Origin: UBA7657 sp049652985
Lineage (GTDB): Bacteria > Pseudomonadota > Alphaproteobacteria > Micavibrionales > Micavibrionaceae
Assembly: GCA_049652985.1 (NCBI GenBank)
Contig: JBASFK010000004.1
Span: 62,001 to 126,000 of the forward strand
DNA length: 64,000 nucleotides
Reading direction: 5' to 3'
Below the pieces are notes generated by a model. The model saw only the letters and a program-made list of their open reading frames with translations, had not been told where the DNA came from and made no database searches. Shown here one piece after another: positions 9,281 to 17,641 of the stretch (position 1 is the stretch's first letter; every line of letters starts with the position of its first letter). A program made the position numbers and the translations under genes.

Positions 9281-10801
9281 TTATGTAAATATTGACCGCC
9301 GGTATCCGAGCGCTTCCTCCACGTGAATTCGGCCAATTTCCGGCCCCTCCGCCCCCTCCAGGTCCGCAATCGTCCGCGCGGTCCTTAAAACGCGGTAATA
9401 GGCCCGGGCGGAAAACTTCCGGCTTTCCATCGCCCTGTTCAGCAAATCCCGCGCTGCGGGCTCCGGCACGGCAATCTCTTCGAGTATTTTTCCATCCGCT
9501 TGCGCATTCAATATTCCCGGCACACCGGACTGCGCGAAACGCTCCCGCTGAATCTCCCGCGCCGCCGCCACGCGCGCCGCGACCTGCACCGAATTTTCAG
9601 CAACGGATTTTTCATTAAGCTCTGAAACCTTCACTGCCGGTACATCGACCTGCAGATCAATACGGTCCATCAGCGGCCCGGAAATTTTCGATTGGTAATC
9701 CGCGCCGCATCTTGGCGCCTTCGTGCATTCCAGGTCCTCTTCTCCAAGATGACCGCATCGGCACGGGTTCATCGCCGCGATCAGCTGGAACCGTGCTGGG
9801 AATCTCACGTGATGATTCACCCGCGCGACCAGCGCCTCGCCCGTCTCCAGCGGCTGCCGCAATGATTCCAAAGTCGCGCGCGCGAATTCCGGCAGCTCGT
9901 CTAAAAACAAAACGCCGTAATGCGCCAGCGAAATTTCTCCCGGCTTGACTTTATGCCCGCCGCCGATCAAGGCAGGTAATGATGCCGAATGGTGCGGGTC
10001 GCGAAACGGCCTGTGCCGCAGCAGACCGCCGCCCGGCAGCGTTCCCGCCAACGAATGAATCATCGAAACCTCGAGTGCTTCCTTCGGTGAAAGCGGCGGC
10101 AAAATTCCCGGCAGGCACGACGCCAGCATGGATTTCCCCGATCCCGGCGGCCCGATCATCAATAAATTATGCCCACCCGCTGCCGCGATCTCTAACGCGC
10201 GCTTCGCAGACTCCTGCCCCTTCACTTCCGAAATATCCGGCCCGCCGCGCAATTGTTCGTTACCCAGCTTTGCCAGCGGCGGCGATAAAACTTGCGTCCC
10301 CTTGATATGATTGATGAGCTGCAACAGGTCGCGCGGCGCGAGAATATCGAGGCCTCCCGCCCATGCCGCCTCGCCGCCGCATTGCTCCGGGCAGATCAGG
10401 CGGTTGTCGTTCACGCTTGCATGCATCGCCGCCAGCAGAATTCCTGCTACGGGCCGTATCGCCGCATCCAGCGACAATTCACCCAGCACTAAAAAATTCT
10501 CCAGCCCTTCTTTCGGAATAACATCCATCGCCGCCAGCAGCCCCAGCGCAATCGGCAGGTCGAAATGGCTTCCCTCTTTGCTCAAATCCGCAGGCGCGAG
10601 ATTGACCGTCAAATGTTTCGCGGGCAGCGACAGCCCCAGCGCATGCAGCGCGCCGCGCACGCGCTCCTTGCTCTCCGCCACCGCCTTGTCCGGTAAACCG
10701 ACAATCGTAAAACTCGGCAGGCCGGATGAAATCTGCACCTGCACGTCGATGGAACGCACATCGATGCCCTGGAATGAAACCGTGTTGACCCGCGCGACCA
10801 T
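9281..10801 (-). CDS. comM: YifB/ComM-family Mg-chelatase-like AAA+ ATPase
   Basis: A 506-residue AAA+ protein of the ComM/YifB family. The N-terminal ChlI-like domain (residues 1-190, LPSFTIVGLPDKAVAESKERVR) precedes a Mg-chelatase AAA+ module: Walker A GPPGSGKS (217-224), Walker B LFLDELPEF, and an NPCRCG...CTKAPRC cysteine group. ComM is a hexameric branch-migration helicase that extends recombination tracts during natural transformation; in non-competent species the role is less clear. GGAGAGAG lies ahead of the ATG at 10801. The 193 bases between it and the gene at 7972-9087 hold no gene I can support. Confidence 0.92.
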   Translation of the reverse strand: MVARVNTVSFQGIDVRSIDVQVQISSGLPSFTIVGLPDKAVAESKERVRGALHALGLSLPAKHLTVNLAPADLSKEGSHFDLPIALGLLAAMDVIPKEGLENFLVLGELSLDAAIRPVAGILLAAMHASVNDNRLICPEQCGGEAAWAGGLDILAPRDLLQLINHIKGTQVLSPPLAKLGNEQLRGGPDISEVKGQESAKRALEIAAAGGHNLLMIGPPGSGKSMLASCLPGILPPLSPKEALEVSMIHSLAGTLPGGGLLRHRPFRDPHHSASLPALIGGGHKVKPGEISLAHYGVLFLDELPEFARATLESLRQPLETGEALVARVNHHVRFPARFQLIAAMNPCRCGHLGEEDLECTKAPRCGADYQSKISGPLMDRIDLQVDVPAVKVSELNEKSVAENSVQVAARVAAAREIQRERFAQSGVPGILNAQADGKILEEIAVPEPAARDLLNRAMESRKFSARAYYRVLRTARTIADLEGAEGPEIGRIHVEEALGYRRSIFT

Positions 10802-10941
10802 GCTCTCTCCGTTTAAAATCTCACGCAGGAAAAAACGCAGCAGCGACGCAGGGCATACATAAGGATGGATAGGAATTTATGCCACGCCGCGCCGCCGGCG
10901 ACAACAACTCAGACAATCCTGTGGAAAGTGCCGCTATTTTT

Positions 10942-10970
10942 TTGACATAACCTTACCCCGATGCTAGCCT
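10942..10970 (+). promoter_or_regulatory. Promoter of the FAD oxidoreductase gene (predicted leaderless)
   Basis: A perfect -35 box TTGACA (10942-10947), a 17-base spacer and TAGCCT (10965-10970) with an upstream TG (extended -10). The -10 ends 7 bases before the ATG at 10978, and CCCGCAC carries no Shine-Dalgarno sequence. The predicted start of transcription is therefore the A of the ATG. Confidence 0.65.
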
Positions 10971-10977
10971 CCCGCAC

Positions 10978-12234
10978 ATGAAACTTGATATCGCGCATGG
11001 ATGCAGTCTGCCTCCCGTGAATGCCCAGTTTTCGGCCAATGCGCCTGTTCCTGACCAGGTTTTTGACAAGATCATCGCCGGCGGCGGCCTCGCCGCCATT
11101 TTTACCGCCTACGAAATTCTGAAACAGGCAAAAGACGCGCGTAAAAAAATCAGCGTGCTTGTCGTAGCGGAGGAAATCTCTGCCCCTTGCAGCGCCGGCA
11201 GCCAGATGGTGCCTGTGGCCGAAGGAACGTTTTACGAAAAGGCGGAGAACTCCGTCGAAACCAGCGCGGCAATGCGCGAAGCTTACACTGCTCTTAAATT
11301 GACCATCAGGCGCGTCTCTTGCCGTCACACGCCTGGCTACGAGATCAAGGCGATGACCAAAGACGAACTCGACCACGCGGTAACCGGCATGACCAGCCGC
11401 GGCATTTTTAAAACTGACGAGATTCTGCCTAATTCGCGTAACCAGATTTTCAACTTGCCCGGGCATAATCACAGCGTCCTGATCAACAGCTTCGCCGGGC
11501 AGGTCAACATGCCGGAACTGCTGGATGGTCTCGTTGCAAACATCAGGGAAATGGGCGGAAGAATCGAACAAGCGCGCTATCAAAGCCACGCAGCGAACGG
11601 AAACGGTTTCACTGCACAAACAAACAAAGGGCTATTTCATTCACGCACGCCGCCGTTGATTGCTACTGGCGCGAAGCATCATAAGGCGTTTTTTGATTTC
11701 AGGAATATTGAGTGCAACGTGATTCATACGATGGCTCTTGTGCTCGGGTCACTCTCGGTTGCTGACGCCTGGGCGATAGCAAAGCGATCCATGGCAATGA
11801 CCGATGCCATTCTGACCGGAGATTTTCTTTGGGGCGGCATTGACGATAAATTTTATTTCACCTTCGGTCGCGGTGACACCGACGACACCAGCCCCGAGAA
11901 TATCAAGCGCATATACGCCGACATCACCGGACAAATCGAAAATTTTTATCCCGGCATTATAGAGAAATATCCGCCGCGCGTTTTCTTCGGCCCGATGCTC
12001 GTACCGAAAAACCGTATGCCGATCGTCGGGCGCATGCCGGAATGCGATGTCGCAGGCGGCTGGTCGGGCATGGGCGTCGTTGCCGGCTACGCGGCGGCGC
12101 TGGCCTTTGCCGACTGGGTTGTTCACGGCCGCGATCAGAAACTGAAATTTTTTGAATCCTTTCACCCCGGAAAATTCGCCATGCCTGAACAGATTGAAAC
12201 CCCCGCAGAACCCCCGGCGCGCCTTATCGCCTGA
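10978..12234 (+). CDS. FAD-dependent oxidoreductase, DAO-like
   Basis: A 418-residue flavoprotein-like protein. A dinucleotide-binding loop is near the N-terminus (IIAGGGLAAIFTAYEIL, about 32-48), and the C-terminus has the pattern FGPMLVPKNRMPIVGRMPECD...GGWSGMGVVAGYAAALAFADWV, typical of DAO-type oxidases where a second FAD-contact region lies. The substrate cannot be read from sequence. GIFKTDEILPN and FAGQVNMPELLDGLV fit the substrate domain of amine or amino-acid oxidases. Followed by an unrelated unknown gene. Confidence 0.8.
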   Translation: MKLDIAHGCSLPPVNAQFSANAPVPDQVFDKIIAGGGLAAIFTAYEILKQAKDARKKISVLVVAEEISAPCSAGSQMVPVAEGTFYEKAENSVETSAAMREAYTALKLTIRRVSCRHTPGYEIKAMTKDELDHAVTGMTSRGIFKTDEILPNSRNQIFNLPGHNHSVLINSFAGQVNMPELLDGLVANIREMGGRIEQARYQSHAANGNGFTAQTNKGLFHSRTPPLIATGAKHHKAFFDFRNIECNVIHTMALVLGSLSVADAWAIAKRSMAMTDAILTGDFLWGGIDDKFYFTFGRGDTDDTSPENIKRIYADITGQIENFYPGIIEKYPPRVFFGPMLVPKNRMPIVGRMPECDVAGGWSGMGVVAGYAAALAFADWVVHGRDQKLKFFESFHPGKFAMPEQIETPAEPPARLIA

Positions 12235-12390
12235 TTCAGCTTTTTATACATTATGTATATAAACGCATTTATCCACCGCTCCCAAACCAGCAATAACAAT
12301 GCATTTTTCATGAATCTTAATTCCGTTAACGAAGGATTCATCTTTACCCCTTACACCGGAAGTATGAGACGCAAAGAATCAGGTGTGAAA

Positions 12391-12978
12391 ATGTTAAACA
12401 AAAAAGAACTGGCAACGGTCGCAAACAGACTACAGGTCCCGTTGATTATTTCGGACATTCTGGCCGGAGAGGGTGAATTAACCGACGACGTGCATTACGG
12501 GCTGCACAGCGTCATAAGCGACCTGCAGCCGGACTCGGCATTAATCTGCATCGCGCTTGGCGGGCTTAAAATCGCCAACGCGTATCACGTTGCGTCTCCC
12601 GGTCTTGCTGTTTTGAAAATCCAGTGCGAAAGCATCATTGATGATTATGCACCGCTCTGGCTTCAGAACGCGGAAGAGGAAAACGTCACCGAGCATGACG
12701 CGCTCGATGCGCTCTCGAACGTCTCGGAAGACCTCGAGGGCCTCGCCGACCTTCTCACGCTTGCTGTTGATTTCCTGCAATCGAAAGACGCGGACGCCGC
12801 TTCGCTCGCGAAAATTCTTTCAATCCAGGCCAAAGCGCAGTCCGTGATTGCCGATGAACTCTTCGGCGCGCTCTATACGCAGATCGCACACGACTTCGCG
12901 GAAGAGCCGGAAATCTCCCCGGCCGTGATGGCGAAAGCAGACAACATCATTCGCTTTCCCGGCAGAAAACAGAACTAG
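12391..12978 (+). CDS. Hypothetical protein, about 195 aa
   Basis: Not recognised. An acidic, leucine/alanine-rich and mostly helical soluble protein, ending with NIIRFPGRKQN. I choose ATG 12391 (MLNKKELATV) because AGGTG precedes it by 6 bases; ATG 12364 after GGAAG is the alternative, and the open frame extends back to 12253. The stop overlaps the end of the convergent HIT gene by 4 bases. Confidence 0.65.
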   Translation: MLNKKELATVANRLQVPLIISDILAGEGELTDDVHYGLHSVISDLQPDSALICIALGGLKIANAYHVASPGLAVLKIQCESIIDDYAPLWLQNAEEENVTEHDALDALSNVSEDLEGLADLLTLAVDFLQSKDADAASLAKILSIQAKAQSVIADELFGALYTQIAHDFAEEPEISPAVMAKADNIIRFPGRKQN

Positions 12979-13331
12979 CCGGCCAGCATCGGCCCCAGTT
13001 TTTTCCCGCCCAGTATATGCACGTGGAAATGCGGCACTTCCTGCCCGCCGTTCAGTCCCGTGTTCGCGATCACGCGAAAACCGGTTTCCAGCCCCTGCTC
13101 GGCCGCGATCTTTGAAACCGCCGCGTAAAACCCCTTAATTTCCCCGGCGCTGGCCTTCGCCCCGAAATCCGAAATCGATTCATATTTCCCTTTCGGGATC
13201 ACCAGGATATGGACCGGGGCCTTCGGCGCGATATCGTGAAACGCCAGCACATGGTCGTCCTCGTAAACCTTCTTGCAGGGAATGTCCCCGCGCAGGATTT
13301 TCGCGAAAATATTGTTGTCGTCGTAACCCAT
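12975..13331 (-). CDS. HIT-family protein (histidine triad nucleotide-binding)
   Basis: A 118-residue HINT-type protein with the entire fold: NNIFAKILRGDIPCKKVYEDDHVLAF at the N-terminus, PVHILVIPK in the middle and the catalytic triad HFHVHILGG near the C-terminus. HINT proteins hydrolyse AMP-linked phosphoramidates. The start at 13331 is fixed by AGGAGG five bases ahead; the frame extends upstream without support. Divergent from panD, whose promoter overlaps this gene's 5' end. Confidence 0.95.
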   Translation of the reverse strand: MGYDDNNIFAKILRGDIPCKKVYEDDHVLAFHDIAPKAPVHILVIPKGKYESISDFGAKASAGEIKGFYAAVSKIAAEQGLETGFRVIANTGLNGGQEVPHFHVHILGGKKLGPMLAG

Positions 13332-13348
13332 GGCTGCCTCCTGTGCTC

Positions 13349-13376
13349 TTGACATGCCGAACATATACTATATTTC
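13349..13376 (+). promoter_or_regulatory. Promoter of panD (predicted leaderless)
   Basis: TTGACA (13349-13354), a 16-base spacer and TATTTC (13371-13376); an overlapping TATATT at a 14-base spacing is a second choice. The -10 ends 8 bases before the ATG at 13385, and no Shine-Dalgarno sequence is present. Confidence 0.5.
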
Positions 13377-13384
13377 TACGCTAT

Positions 13385-13735
13385 ATGTATATCCGCATGC
13401 TCAAAAGCAAGATTCACCGCGCCACGGTGACGCAATCCGACCTCCATTACGAGGGCTCGATCACCATCGACCGCGCCATCATGGACAAGGCCGACATCGT
13501 GCCCTACGAGCAGGTCGACGTCCTGAACATCAACAACGGCGAACGCTTTACCACCTACGCCATCGCCGGCAAGAAAAATTCCGGCATCATCGGCATCAAC
13601 GGCGCCGCTGCCCGCCTCGCGCAAAAAGATGACCTCATCATCATCTGCGCCTACACCCATCTCGAGAAAAAAGACGGCAAAAAACACAAGCCCGTCATCG
13701 TCCTGATGGATTCCAAAAACAAAGTCCGTAAATAA
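13385..13735 (+). CDS. panD: Aspartate 1-decarboxylase (pyruvoyl-dependent)
   Basis: PanD converts aspartate to beta-alanine for pantothenate and CoA. From ATG 13385 the protein has 116 residues. The self-cleavage site YEGS falls at Gly24-Ser25, the same numbers as in Escherichia coli PanD, which supports this start rather than the later Met (13397) or the open frame back to 13343. Other landmarks are MLKSKIHRATVTQSDLHY, the conserved NGAAARLA and DLIIICAY. Transcribed alone from its own promoter, divergent from the HIT gene. Confidence 0.95.
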   Translation: MYIRMLKSKIHRATVTQSDLHYEGSITIDRAIMDKADIVPYEQVDVLNINNGERFTTYAIAGKKNSGIIGINGAAARLAQKDDLIIICAYTHLEKKDGKKHKPVIVLMDSKNKVRK

Positions 13736-13798
13736 TTAAAATCCGGCCAACCTCACAATTTCCTTGCATTTATATCCGTTTAGTTTTCATATCATAAA

Positions 13799-14749
13799 AT
13801 GCAGGAGCGAAAAAAACCCGTAATCTTGATGTGCAGGCCAGATTTTTTTGAGCCCGCACCGCCTGATCCCGTCCATGGCCACGCCAATGCGTTTGAAGCG
13901 GTCGGCCGAATAAAATTTAAAGAAGACCCGGATGGCTTTCGTGAACTTGCCTTGCAGCAATGGTTGCGGCTTGAAGAAATTTTCAGCCGTCATGCCCGCA
14001 TCATTCATATCACGCCGACACCGGGATTTTACGATCAGGCCTACACCGCCGATGCGTCATTTTCGCTGCAAATCTATAACGGCGTGCCGGAGCCGCGCAC
14101 GGTAAGCCTGCTGAGCATGTTCACGAATGAAAAACGCAGACCTGAAATCGAAGCACACCGCGTCGCGCTTGAAAAGCTGGGCGACAACCGGACGATCGTG
14201 GAATGTAAGCATGCTTTTGAGGGAAACGGTGACAACGTCGTAGACCCTTTCCGCAACATTATCTGGTCCGGTTATACAGACAGCGCAATTTTTTCCAACG
14301 CCGCCCACGGGCGAACAAGTCTGGATGCGCACGGTTTTTTACAGGAGCACACAAGAATAGAAGTGGTTGGCCTGCAGACCGTTTCACCTTTTTATCATAT
14401 CGACACCGTGCTCGGCCCGCTGACGAACGGCGAGATTGTCGCGCACTACAAAAGCCTTCACCCTGCTTCCCGCGATATTTTCCTGAGAAAAGCCTTCCAT
14501 GAACGCGGCCTCGATCCCGGGCAATATTTGATAGAGATTTCAAAAGAAGACGCGTTTTCCTTTGCTACCAACTTCAGATGCTTTGGCAATACCGTCGTAA
14601 TGCCTGAATGCAGCCAGAAGCTTCAGGACAAAATAAAATCGCGTGGCTATGAAGTGGAAACGGTCGATATAAGCGCATTCCTCGCGGGCGGCGGCGGGGT
14701 TCACTGCCTCAGTAATGTCCTGAACGAAATTTCATACGAACGCCACTGA
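13799..14749 (+). CDS. Arginine deiminase-superfamily (DDAH/amidinotransferase-like) protein
   Basis: A 316-residue enzyme of the guanidino-group-modifying superfamily. The three catalytic landmarks are visible: an acidic EGNGDNV (FEGxD-type) segment, HIDTVLGPL (HxDxxxxxL) and the C-terminal nucleophile GGGGVHCLSN, with Cys303. Members hydrolyse arginine, dimethylarginine or related guanidines, or transfer amidino groups; I cannot choose between them. The opening PVILMCRPDFFEPAPP resembles the N-terminal strand of dimethylarginine hydrolase-like proteins. No Shine-Dalgarno sequence is obvious at the ATG. Convergent with hisE, 3 bases apart. Confidence 0.82.
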   Translation: MQERKKPVILMCRPDFFEPAPPDPVHGHANAFEAVGRIKFKEDPDGFRELALQQWLRLEEIFSRHARIIHITPTPGFYDQAYTADASFSLQIYNGVPEPRTVSLLSMFTNEKRRPEIEAHRVALEKLGDNRTIVECKHAFEGNGDNVVDPFRNIIWSGYTDSAIFSNAAHGRTSLDAHGFLQEHTRIEVVGLQTVSPFYHIDTVLGPLTNGEIVAHYKSLHPASRDIFLRKAFHERGLDPGQYLIEISKEDAFSFATNFRCFGNTVVMPECSQKLQDKIKSRGYEVETVDISAFLAGGGGVHCLSNVLNEISYERH

Positions 14750-14752
14750 GTA

Positions 14753-15073
14753 TTATTTTTTACGCGACGCTTTTTCCGCGTGGCCGCCCTGACCGAAACG
14801 CTTCTCTAAAACGGCAAACACATCTTCCGGCGAAACACCCTGGTCCGCCCACAAAACGGAAAGATGAAACAGCAGATCGGCGGATTCTTCTTTCAATCTC
14901 TCTTTATCGCCTTTGATCGCCTCGGCGATTGTCTCCGCCGCCTCTTCCATCACCTTGTCAGAAATATGCTGCGTGCCCTTGTGATACAGGCTCGCGACAT
15001 ATGAATCACTGGGGTCAGCGCCCTTGCGCTGCTTTAAAATAACGTACAAATCTTTCAGAATTTCGCTCACCAA
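14753..15073 (-). CDS. hisE: Phosphoribosyl-ATP pyrophosphatase
   Basis: HisE hydrolyses phosphoribosyl-ATP to phosphoribosyl-AMP, the second step of histidine biosynthesis. The 106-residue all-helical protein shows the MazG-like signature DKVMEEAAETIAEAI and EESADLLFHLSVL, the acidic residues that bind Mg. The start is TTG (15073) or GTG (15070), both downstream of AAGGAG. It is the last gene of the minus-strand his block and lies 8 bases after hisF. Confidence 0.94.
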   Translation of the reverse strand: MVSEILKDLYVILKQRKGADPSDSYVASLYHKGTQHISDKVMEEAAETIAEAIKGDKERLKEESADLLFHLSVLWADQGVSPEDVFAVLEKRFGQGGHAEKASRKK

Positions 15074-15081
15074 AAATCTCC

Positions 15082-15840
15082 TTAGAGTCGCACCGCTATC
15101 CCGGCCTTCTCCATCGCCTGCTTGGCTTCTTTCACCGTATACTCGCCGAAGTGAAAAATCGAGGCCGCCAGCACCGCCGATGCATGCCCCTCTTTTACGC
15201 CATCAATCAAATGTTGCAAATTCCCCACACCGCCCGAAGAAATCACCGGCACTTTTACCGCGTCCGAAACCGCGCGCGTCAGCGGGATGTTAAACCCCTT
15301 CTTCGTGCCGTCCCGGTCCATCGAGGTCAGCAATATTTCACCCGCGCCATATTCCGCCATGCGCTGCGCCCATTTCACGGCGTCGATCCCTGTGCCCTGC
15401 CGTCCGCCATGCGTGAAAACTTCCCAGCCGCCTTTACCGTCGTCCTTCGCATCGATCGCCACGACAATGCACTGGCTGCCGCATTTATTCGCGGCTTCTT
15501 TTACAAACTCCGGGTTCTTCACCGCCGCCGAATTGATCGAGACCTTGTCCGCGCCCGCTTCTAACAATTTGCGAATATCCTCCAGAGCCCGCACGCCGCC
15601 GCCCACGGTGAGGGGCATGAACACTTCCTCCGCCGTCCGGCTCACGACATCGTAAATCGTGTCGCGGTTTTCATGCGTCGCGGTAATATCGAGAAATGTC
15701 AGCTCGTCCGCGCCCTGCGCGTCGTAAATCTTCGCCTGCTCTACGGGATCGCCCGCATCACGCAGCCCGACGAAATTGACGCCCTTGACCACGCGGCCAT
15801 TATCGACGTCCAGGCAGGGAATGATGCGCGTTTTCAGCAT
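15082..15840 (-). CDS. hisF: Imidazole glycerol phosphate synthase, cyclase subunit
   Basis: HisF is a (beta/alpha)8 barrel that, with HisH-supplied ammonia, forms imidazole glycerol phosphate and AICAR. The start MLKTRIIPCLDVDNGRVVKG carries the catalytic Asp11. AIDAKDDGKGGWEV carries the second catalytic Asp (about 130), and phosphate-binding GGG and SGG loops are present (VGGGVRAL, SSGGVGNL). Length 252 is normal. Directly upstream of hisE. Confidence 0.97.
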   Translation of the reverse strand: MLKTRIIPCLDVDNGRVVKGVNFVGLRDAGDPVEQAKIYDAQGADELTFLDITATHENRDTIYDVVSRTAEEVFMPLTVGGGVRALEDIRKLLEAGADKVSINSAAVKNPEFVKEAANKCGSQCIVVAIDAKDDGKGGWEVFTHGGRQGTGIDAVKWAQRMAEYGAGEILLTSMDRDGTKKGFNIPLTRAVSDAVKVPVISSGGVGNLQHLIDGVKEGHASAVLAASIFHFGEYTVKEAKQAMEKAGIAVRL

Positions 15841-15884
15841 GTGCTTTCATCGCAGATGCCCGGCGATAAATCAAGGCAGGGGAT

Positions 15885-16472
15885 TTAGCGGATATAAGGC
15901 TCGAAAACAGGGGCCAGGCTGAGACTGGTGGCCTCGTCCATGGTTTCAGCCTTCACATATCCATGGCCGCGGCTGCACATGCGCGCGATGCCTGCATGAT
16001 CGTGCTTGGTCAGACCCGCCTGCGCGAAAATCACCGGCACCTTGCGCCGGAACGCTTCGTTCACCAGCGCCCGTTGCATAGCCAGCAGTGAGCCTTCGTC
16101 GAACGTCGCAAAATGAATGCGCTGGCCGTAATCGTGAAGACGCTTTTTCAAAGTGCCGAGATCGGCGAAAAATCCGCGCGCTATTTCAGGCGGGTGGGCC
16201 AGCACACCGTTCGTCAGAATGATGACATGAGACGAGGGCCGGGCGTATTCCTCGATTGGATCGATAAGCTCTCGGCACATCGCTTCGAAAATGAGATCGA
16301 ACGCAATAACTGCGTCTACCTCTTGCGGCTCTAGGGCTGCGGGGTTCACAATCCCTGCATGATACGAAATTTCTTCGAGACTGAAAATTGCGTCTTCCGC
16401 CGATCGCGTGAATTGCTTGGCGAAGTGTTTAATATTAAGCCCCTTGACCACACTTTTGCTATTGTCAGGCAC
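15885..16472 (-). CDS. Hypothetical protein, about 195 aa
   Basis: Not recognised. A soluble alpha/beta-looking protein: SSHVIILTNGVLAHPPEIARGFFADLG and RKVPVIFAQAGLTKHDHAG look like strand-loop-helix units, and IHFATFDEGSLLAM like another. GTG 16472 follows AGGAG at good spacing; a TTG two codons earlier is too close to it. It lies between hisF and hisA in the same orientation, an unusual insertion into the his block; a role in histidine synthesis cannot be inferred from that alone. Confidence 0.65.
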   Translation of the reverse strand: MPDNSKSVVKGLNIKHFAKQFTRSAEDAIFSLEEISYHAGIVNPAALEPQEVDAVIAFDLIFEAMCRELIDPIEEYARPSSHVIILTNGVLAHPPEIARGFFADLGTLKKRLHDYGQRIHFATFDEGSLLAMQRALVNEAFRRKVPVIFAQAGLTKHDHAGIARMCSRGHGYVKAETMDEATSLSLAPVFEPYIR

Positions 16473-16573
16473 CAGCAACTCCTAAGTTTTCCGTTGCGGG
16501 AATCTGGCACAAAATCGAGGGTGAAATCATCATACAAGATTTGATAGGTGACTATACAATTATGAATAACTGG

Positions 16574-17290
16574 TTAAGCAACAGCGAGGCTGAGCGCCTC
16601 TTTCGGGTCCACGCTTTTATTATAAAACGCCTTGCCGACGATTACGCCCGGCAGCCCCGCCTTTTTCACCGCGCGTATGTCGTCCAGACTTCCAACCCCT
16701 CCCGACGCGATCACGGGAATGGATGTTCCGCTCGCGAGGCTTACCGTCTCCTCCATGTTGATCCCGCTGCCCGTGCCGTCGCGTGAAATATCGGTGTAGA
16801 TAATCGCGGCCACCCCCGCATCCTCGAAATGTTTTGCAAGTTCTGCAGCCGAAATTTTTGCGTCCCGCACCCAGCCTTCAACGGAAACGCGGCCCTCGCG
16901 CGCATCAATGCCCACCGCGATCTGCTCCGGAAATTCCCGGCAGGCGCTGCGTACCAGCTCCGGATCGCGCACCGCCGCCGTGCCTAAAATCACACGGCTC
17001 ACACCCTCCTGCAGCCAGTGCTCGATCTGCGCATGCGTCCTGATACCGCCGCCGAGCTGCACCGGTAAATCCACCGCCTTGATAATCCCGCGCACCGCTT
17101 TGGAATTCGCCGGCGCGCCCTTGATCGCGCCGTCCAGATCCACGACATGCAGCCACGAAAAACCCGCCCGCGCCCATTCATGCGCCTGCGCCGCCGGGTC
17201 GTCGTTATAGACGGTGTCCTGCGACATATCGCCCTGGAAAAGCCGCACGCATTTGCCGCCTTTCAGGTCTATGGCCGGGTAGATGATCAT
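16574..17290 (-). CDS. hisA: HisA, ProFAR isomerase
   Basis: HisA isomerises ProFAR to PRFAR, using the same half-barrel duplication as HisF. From ATG 17290 the protein is 238 residues, starting MIIYPAIDLKGGKCVRLFQG with catalytic Asp8. It shows VDLDGA, LGGGIR, the second catalytic Asp in YTDISRDGT and the phosphate loop ASGGVGS. An open frame extends 45 residues upstream but adds nothing family-like. Upstream lies the short transcription unit of a 34-residue protein on the other strand. Confidence 0.96.
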   Translation of the reverse strand: MIIYPAIDLKGGKCVRLFQGDMSQDTVYNDDPAAQAHEWARAGFSWLHVVDLDGAIKGAPANSKAVRGIIKAVDLPVQLGGGIRTHAQIEHWLQEGVSRVILGTAAVRDPELVRSACREFPEQIAVGIDAREGRVSVEGWVRDAKISAAELAKHFEDAGVAAIIYTDISRDGTGSGINMEETVSLASGTSIPVIASGGVGSLDDIRAVKKAGLPGVIVGKAFYNKSVDPKEALSLAVA

Positions 17291-17402
17291 GGGCCTGACA
17301 TATAGAGAAACGATAGCCCCCGCGCAAGCCCAAACCCGGCCATAAAGCCCGGATTTATTGAGCTTTTCGAGATAGGTCTTTCCTTTTTCGCGCCCGGTCC
17401 TA

Positions 17403-17408
17403 TATAGT
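17403..17408 (+). promoter_or_regulatory. -10 box of the small Cys-rich protein gene
   Basis: TATAGT in the context CCTATATAGTG. A weak -35-like TCTTTC lies 17 bases upstream. The transcript would begin near 17415 and carry a leader of about 55 bases ending in AAGGAAG before the ATG at 17470. Confidence 0.45.
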
Positions 17409-17469
17409 GTCCAGGCGGCGGACATAAGGTTTCGCCACTGATTTTAATACTGGAAAGGAAGTGATTGTC

Positions 17470-17574
17470 ATGACAGAGAACACGAAAAAAGAAGAGACCA
17501 AGACAACTGAAAAAGACAAAGACGGCAAAATGACCGGTGATAACGGTGGTTGCTGCGGTGGCGGTTGCCACTAA
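17470..17574 (+). CDS. Small Cys-rich protein, 34 aa
   Basis: An unannotated-looking small gene. The first 25 residues are charged and lysine/glutamate-rich (MTENTKKEETKTTEKDKDGK), and the C-terminus is GGCCGGGCH, three cysteines and a terminal histidine among glycines, which suggests metal binding or a thiol-active tail. It has its own -10 box, a good ribosome-binding site (AAGGAAG about 8 bases ahead) and a strong terminator 19 bases after the stop, so it forms a complete transcription unit. No peptide-modifying enzyme lies next to it; the neighbours are hisA and an acetyltransferase, both on the other strand. Confidence 0.7.
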   Translation: MTENTKKEETKTTEKDKDGKMTGDNGGCCGGGCH

Positions 17575-17592
17575 CTCTAGGGAATTGAATTC

Positions 17593-17622
17593 AAAAAACC
17601 CCGCACATCGCGGGGTTTTTTA
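17593..17622. terminator. Bidirectional intrinsic terminator
   Basis: Stem CCCCGC/GCGGGG around an ACATC loop, flanked by A6 on the left and T6 on the right. It can end transcription of the small Cys-rich gene from the left and of the acetyltransferase gene (stop at 17642) from the right. Confidence 0.85.
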
Positions 17623-17641
17623 TTTGTAGCGTCCGGAAAAT

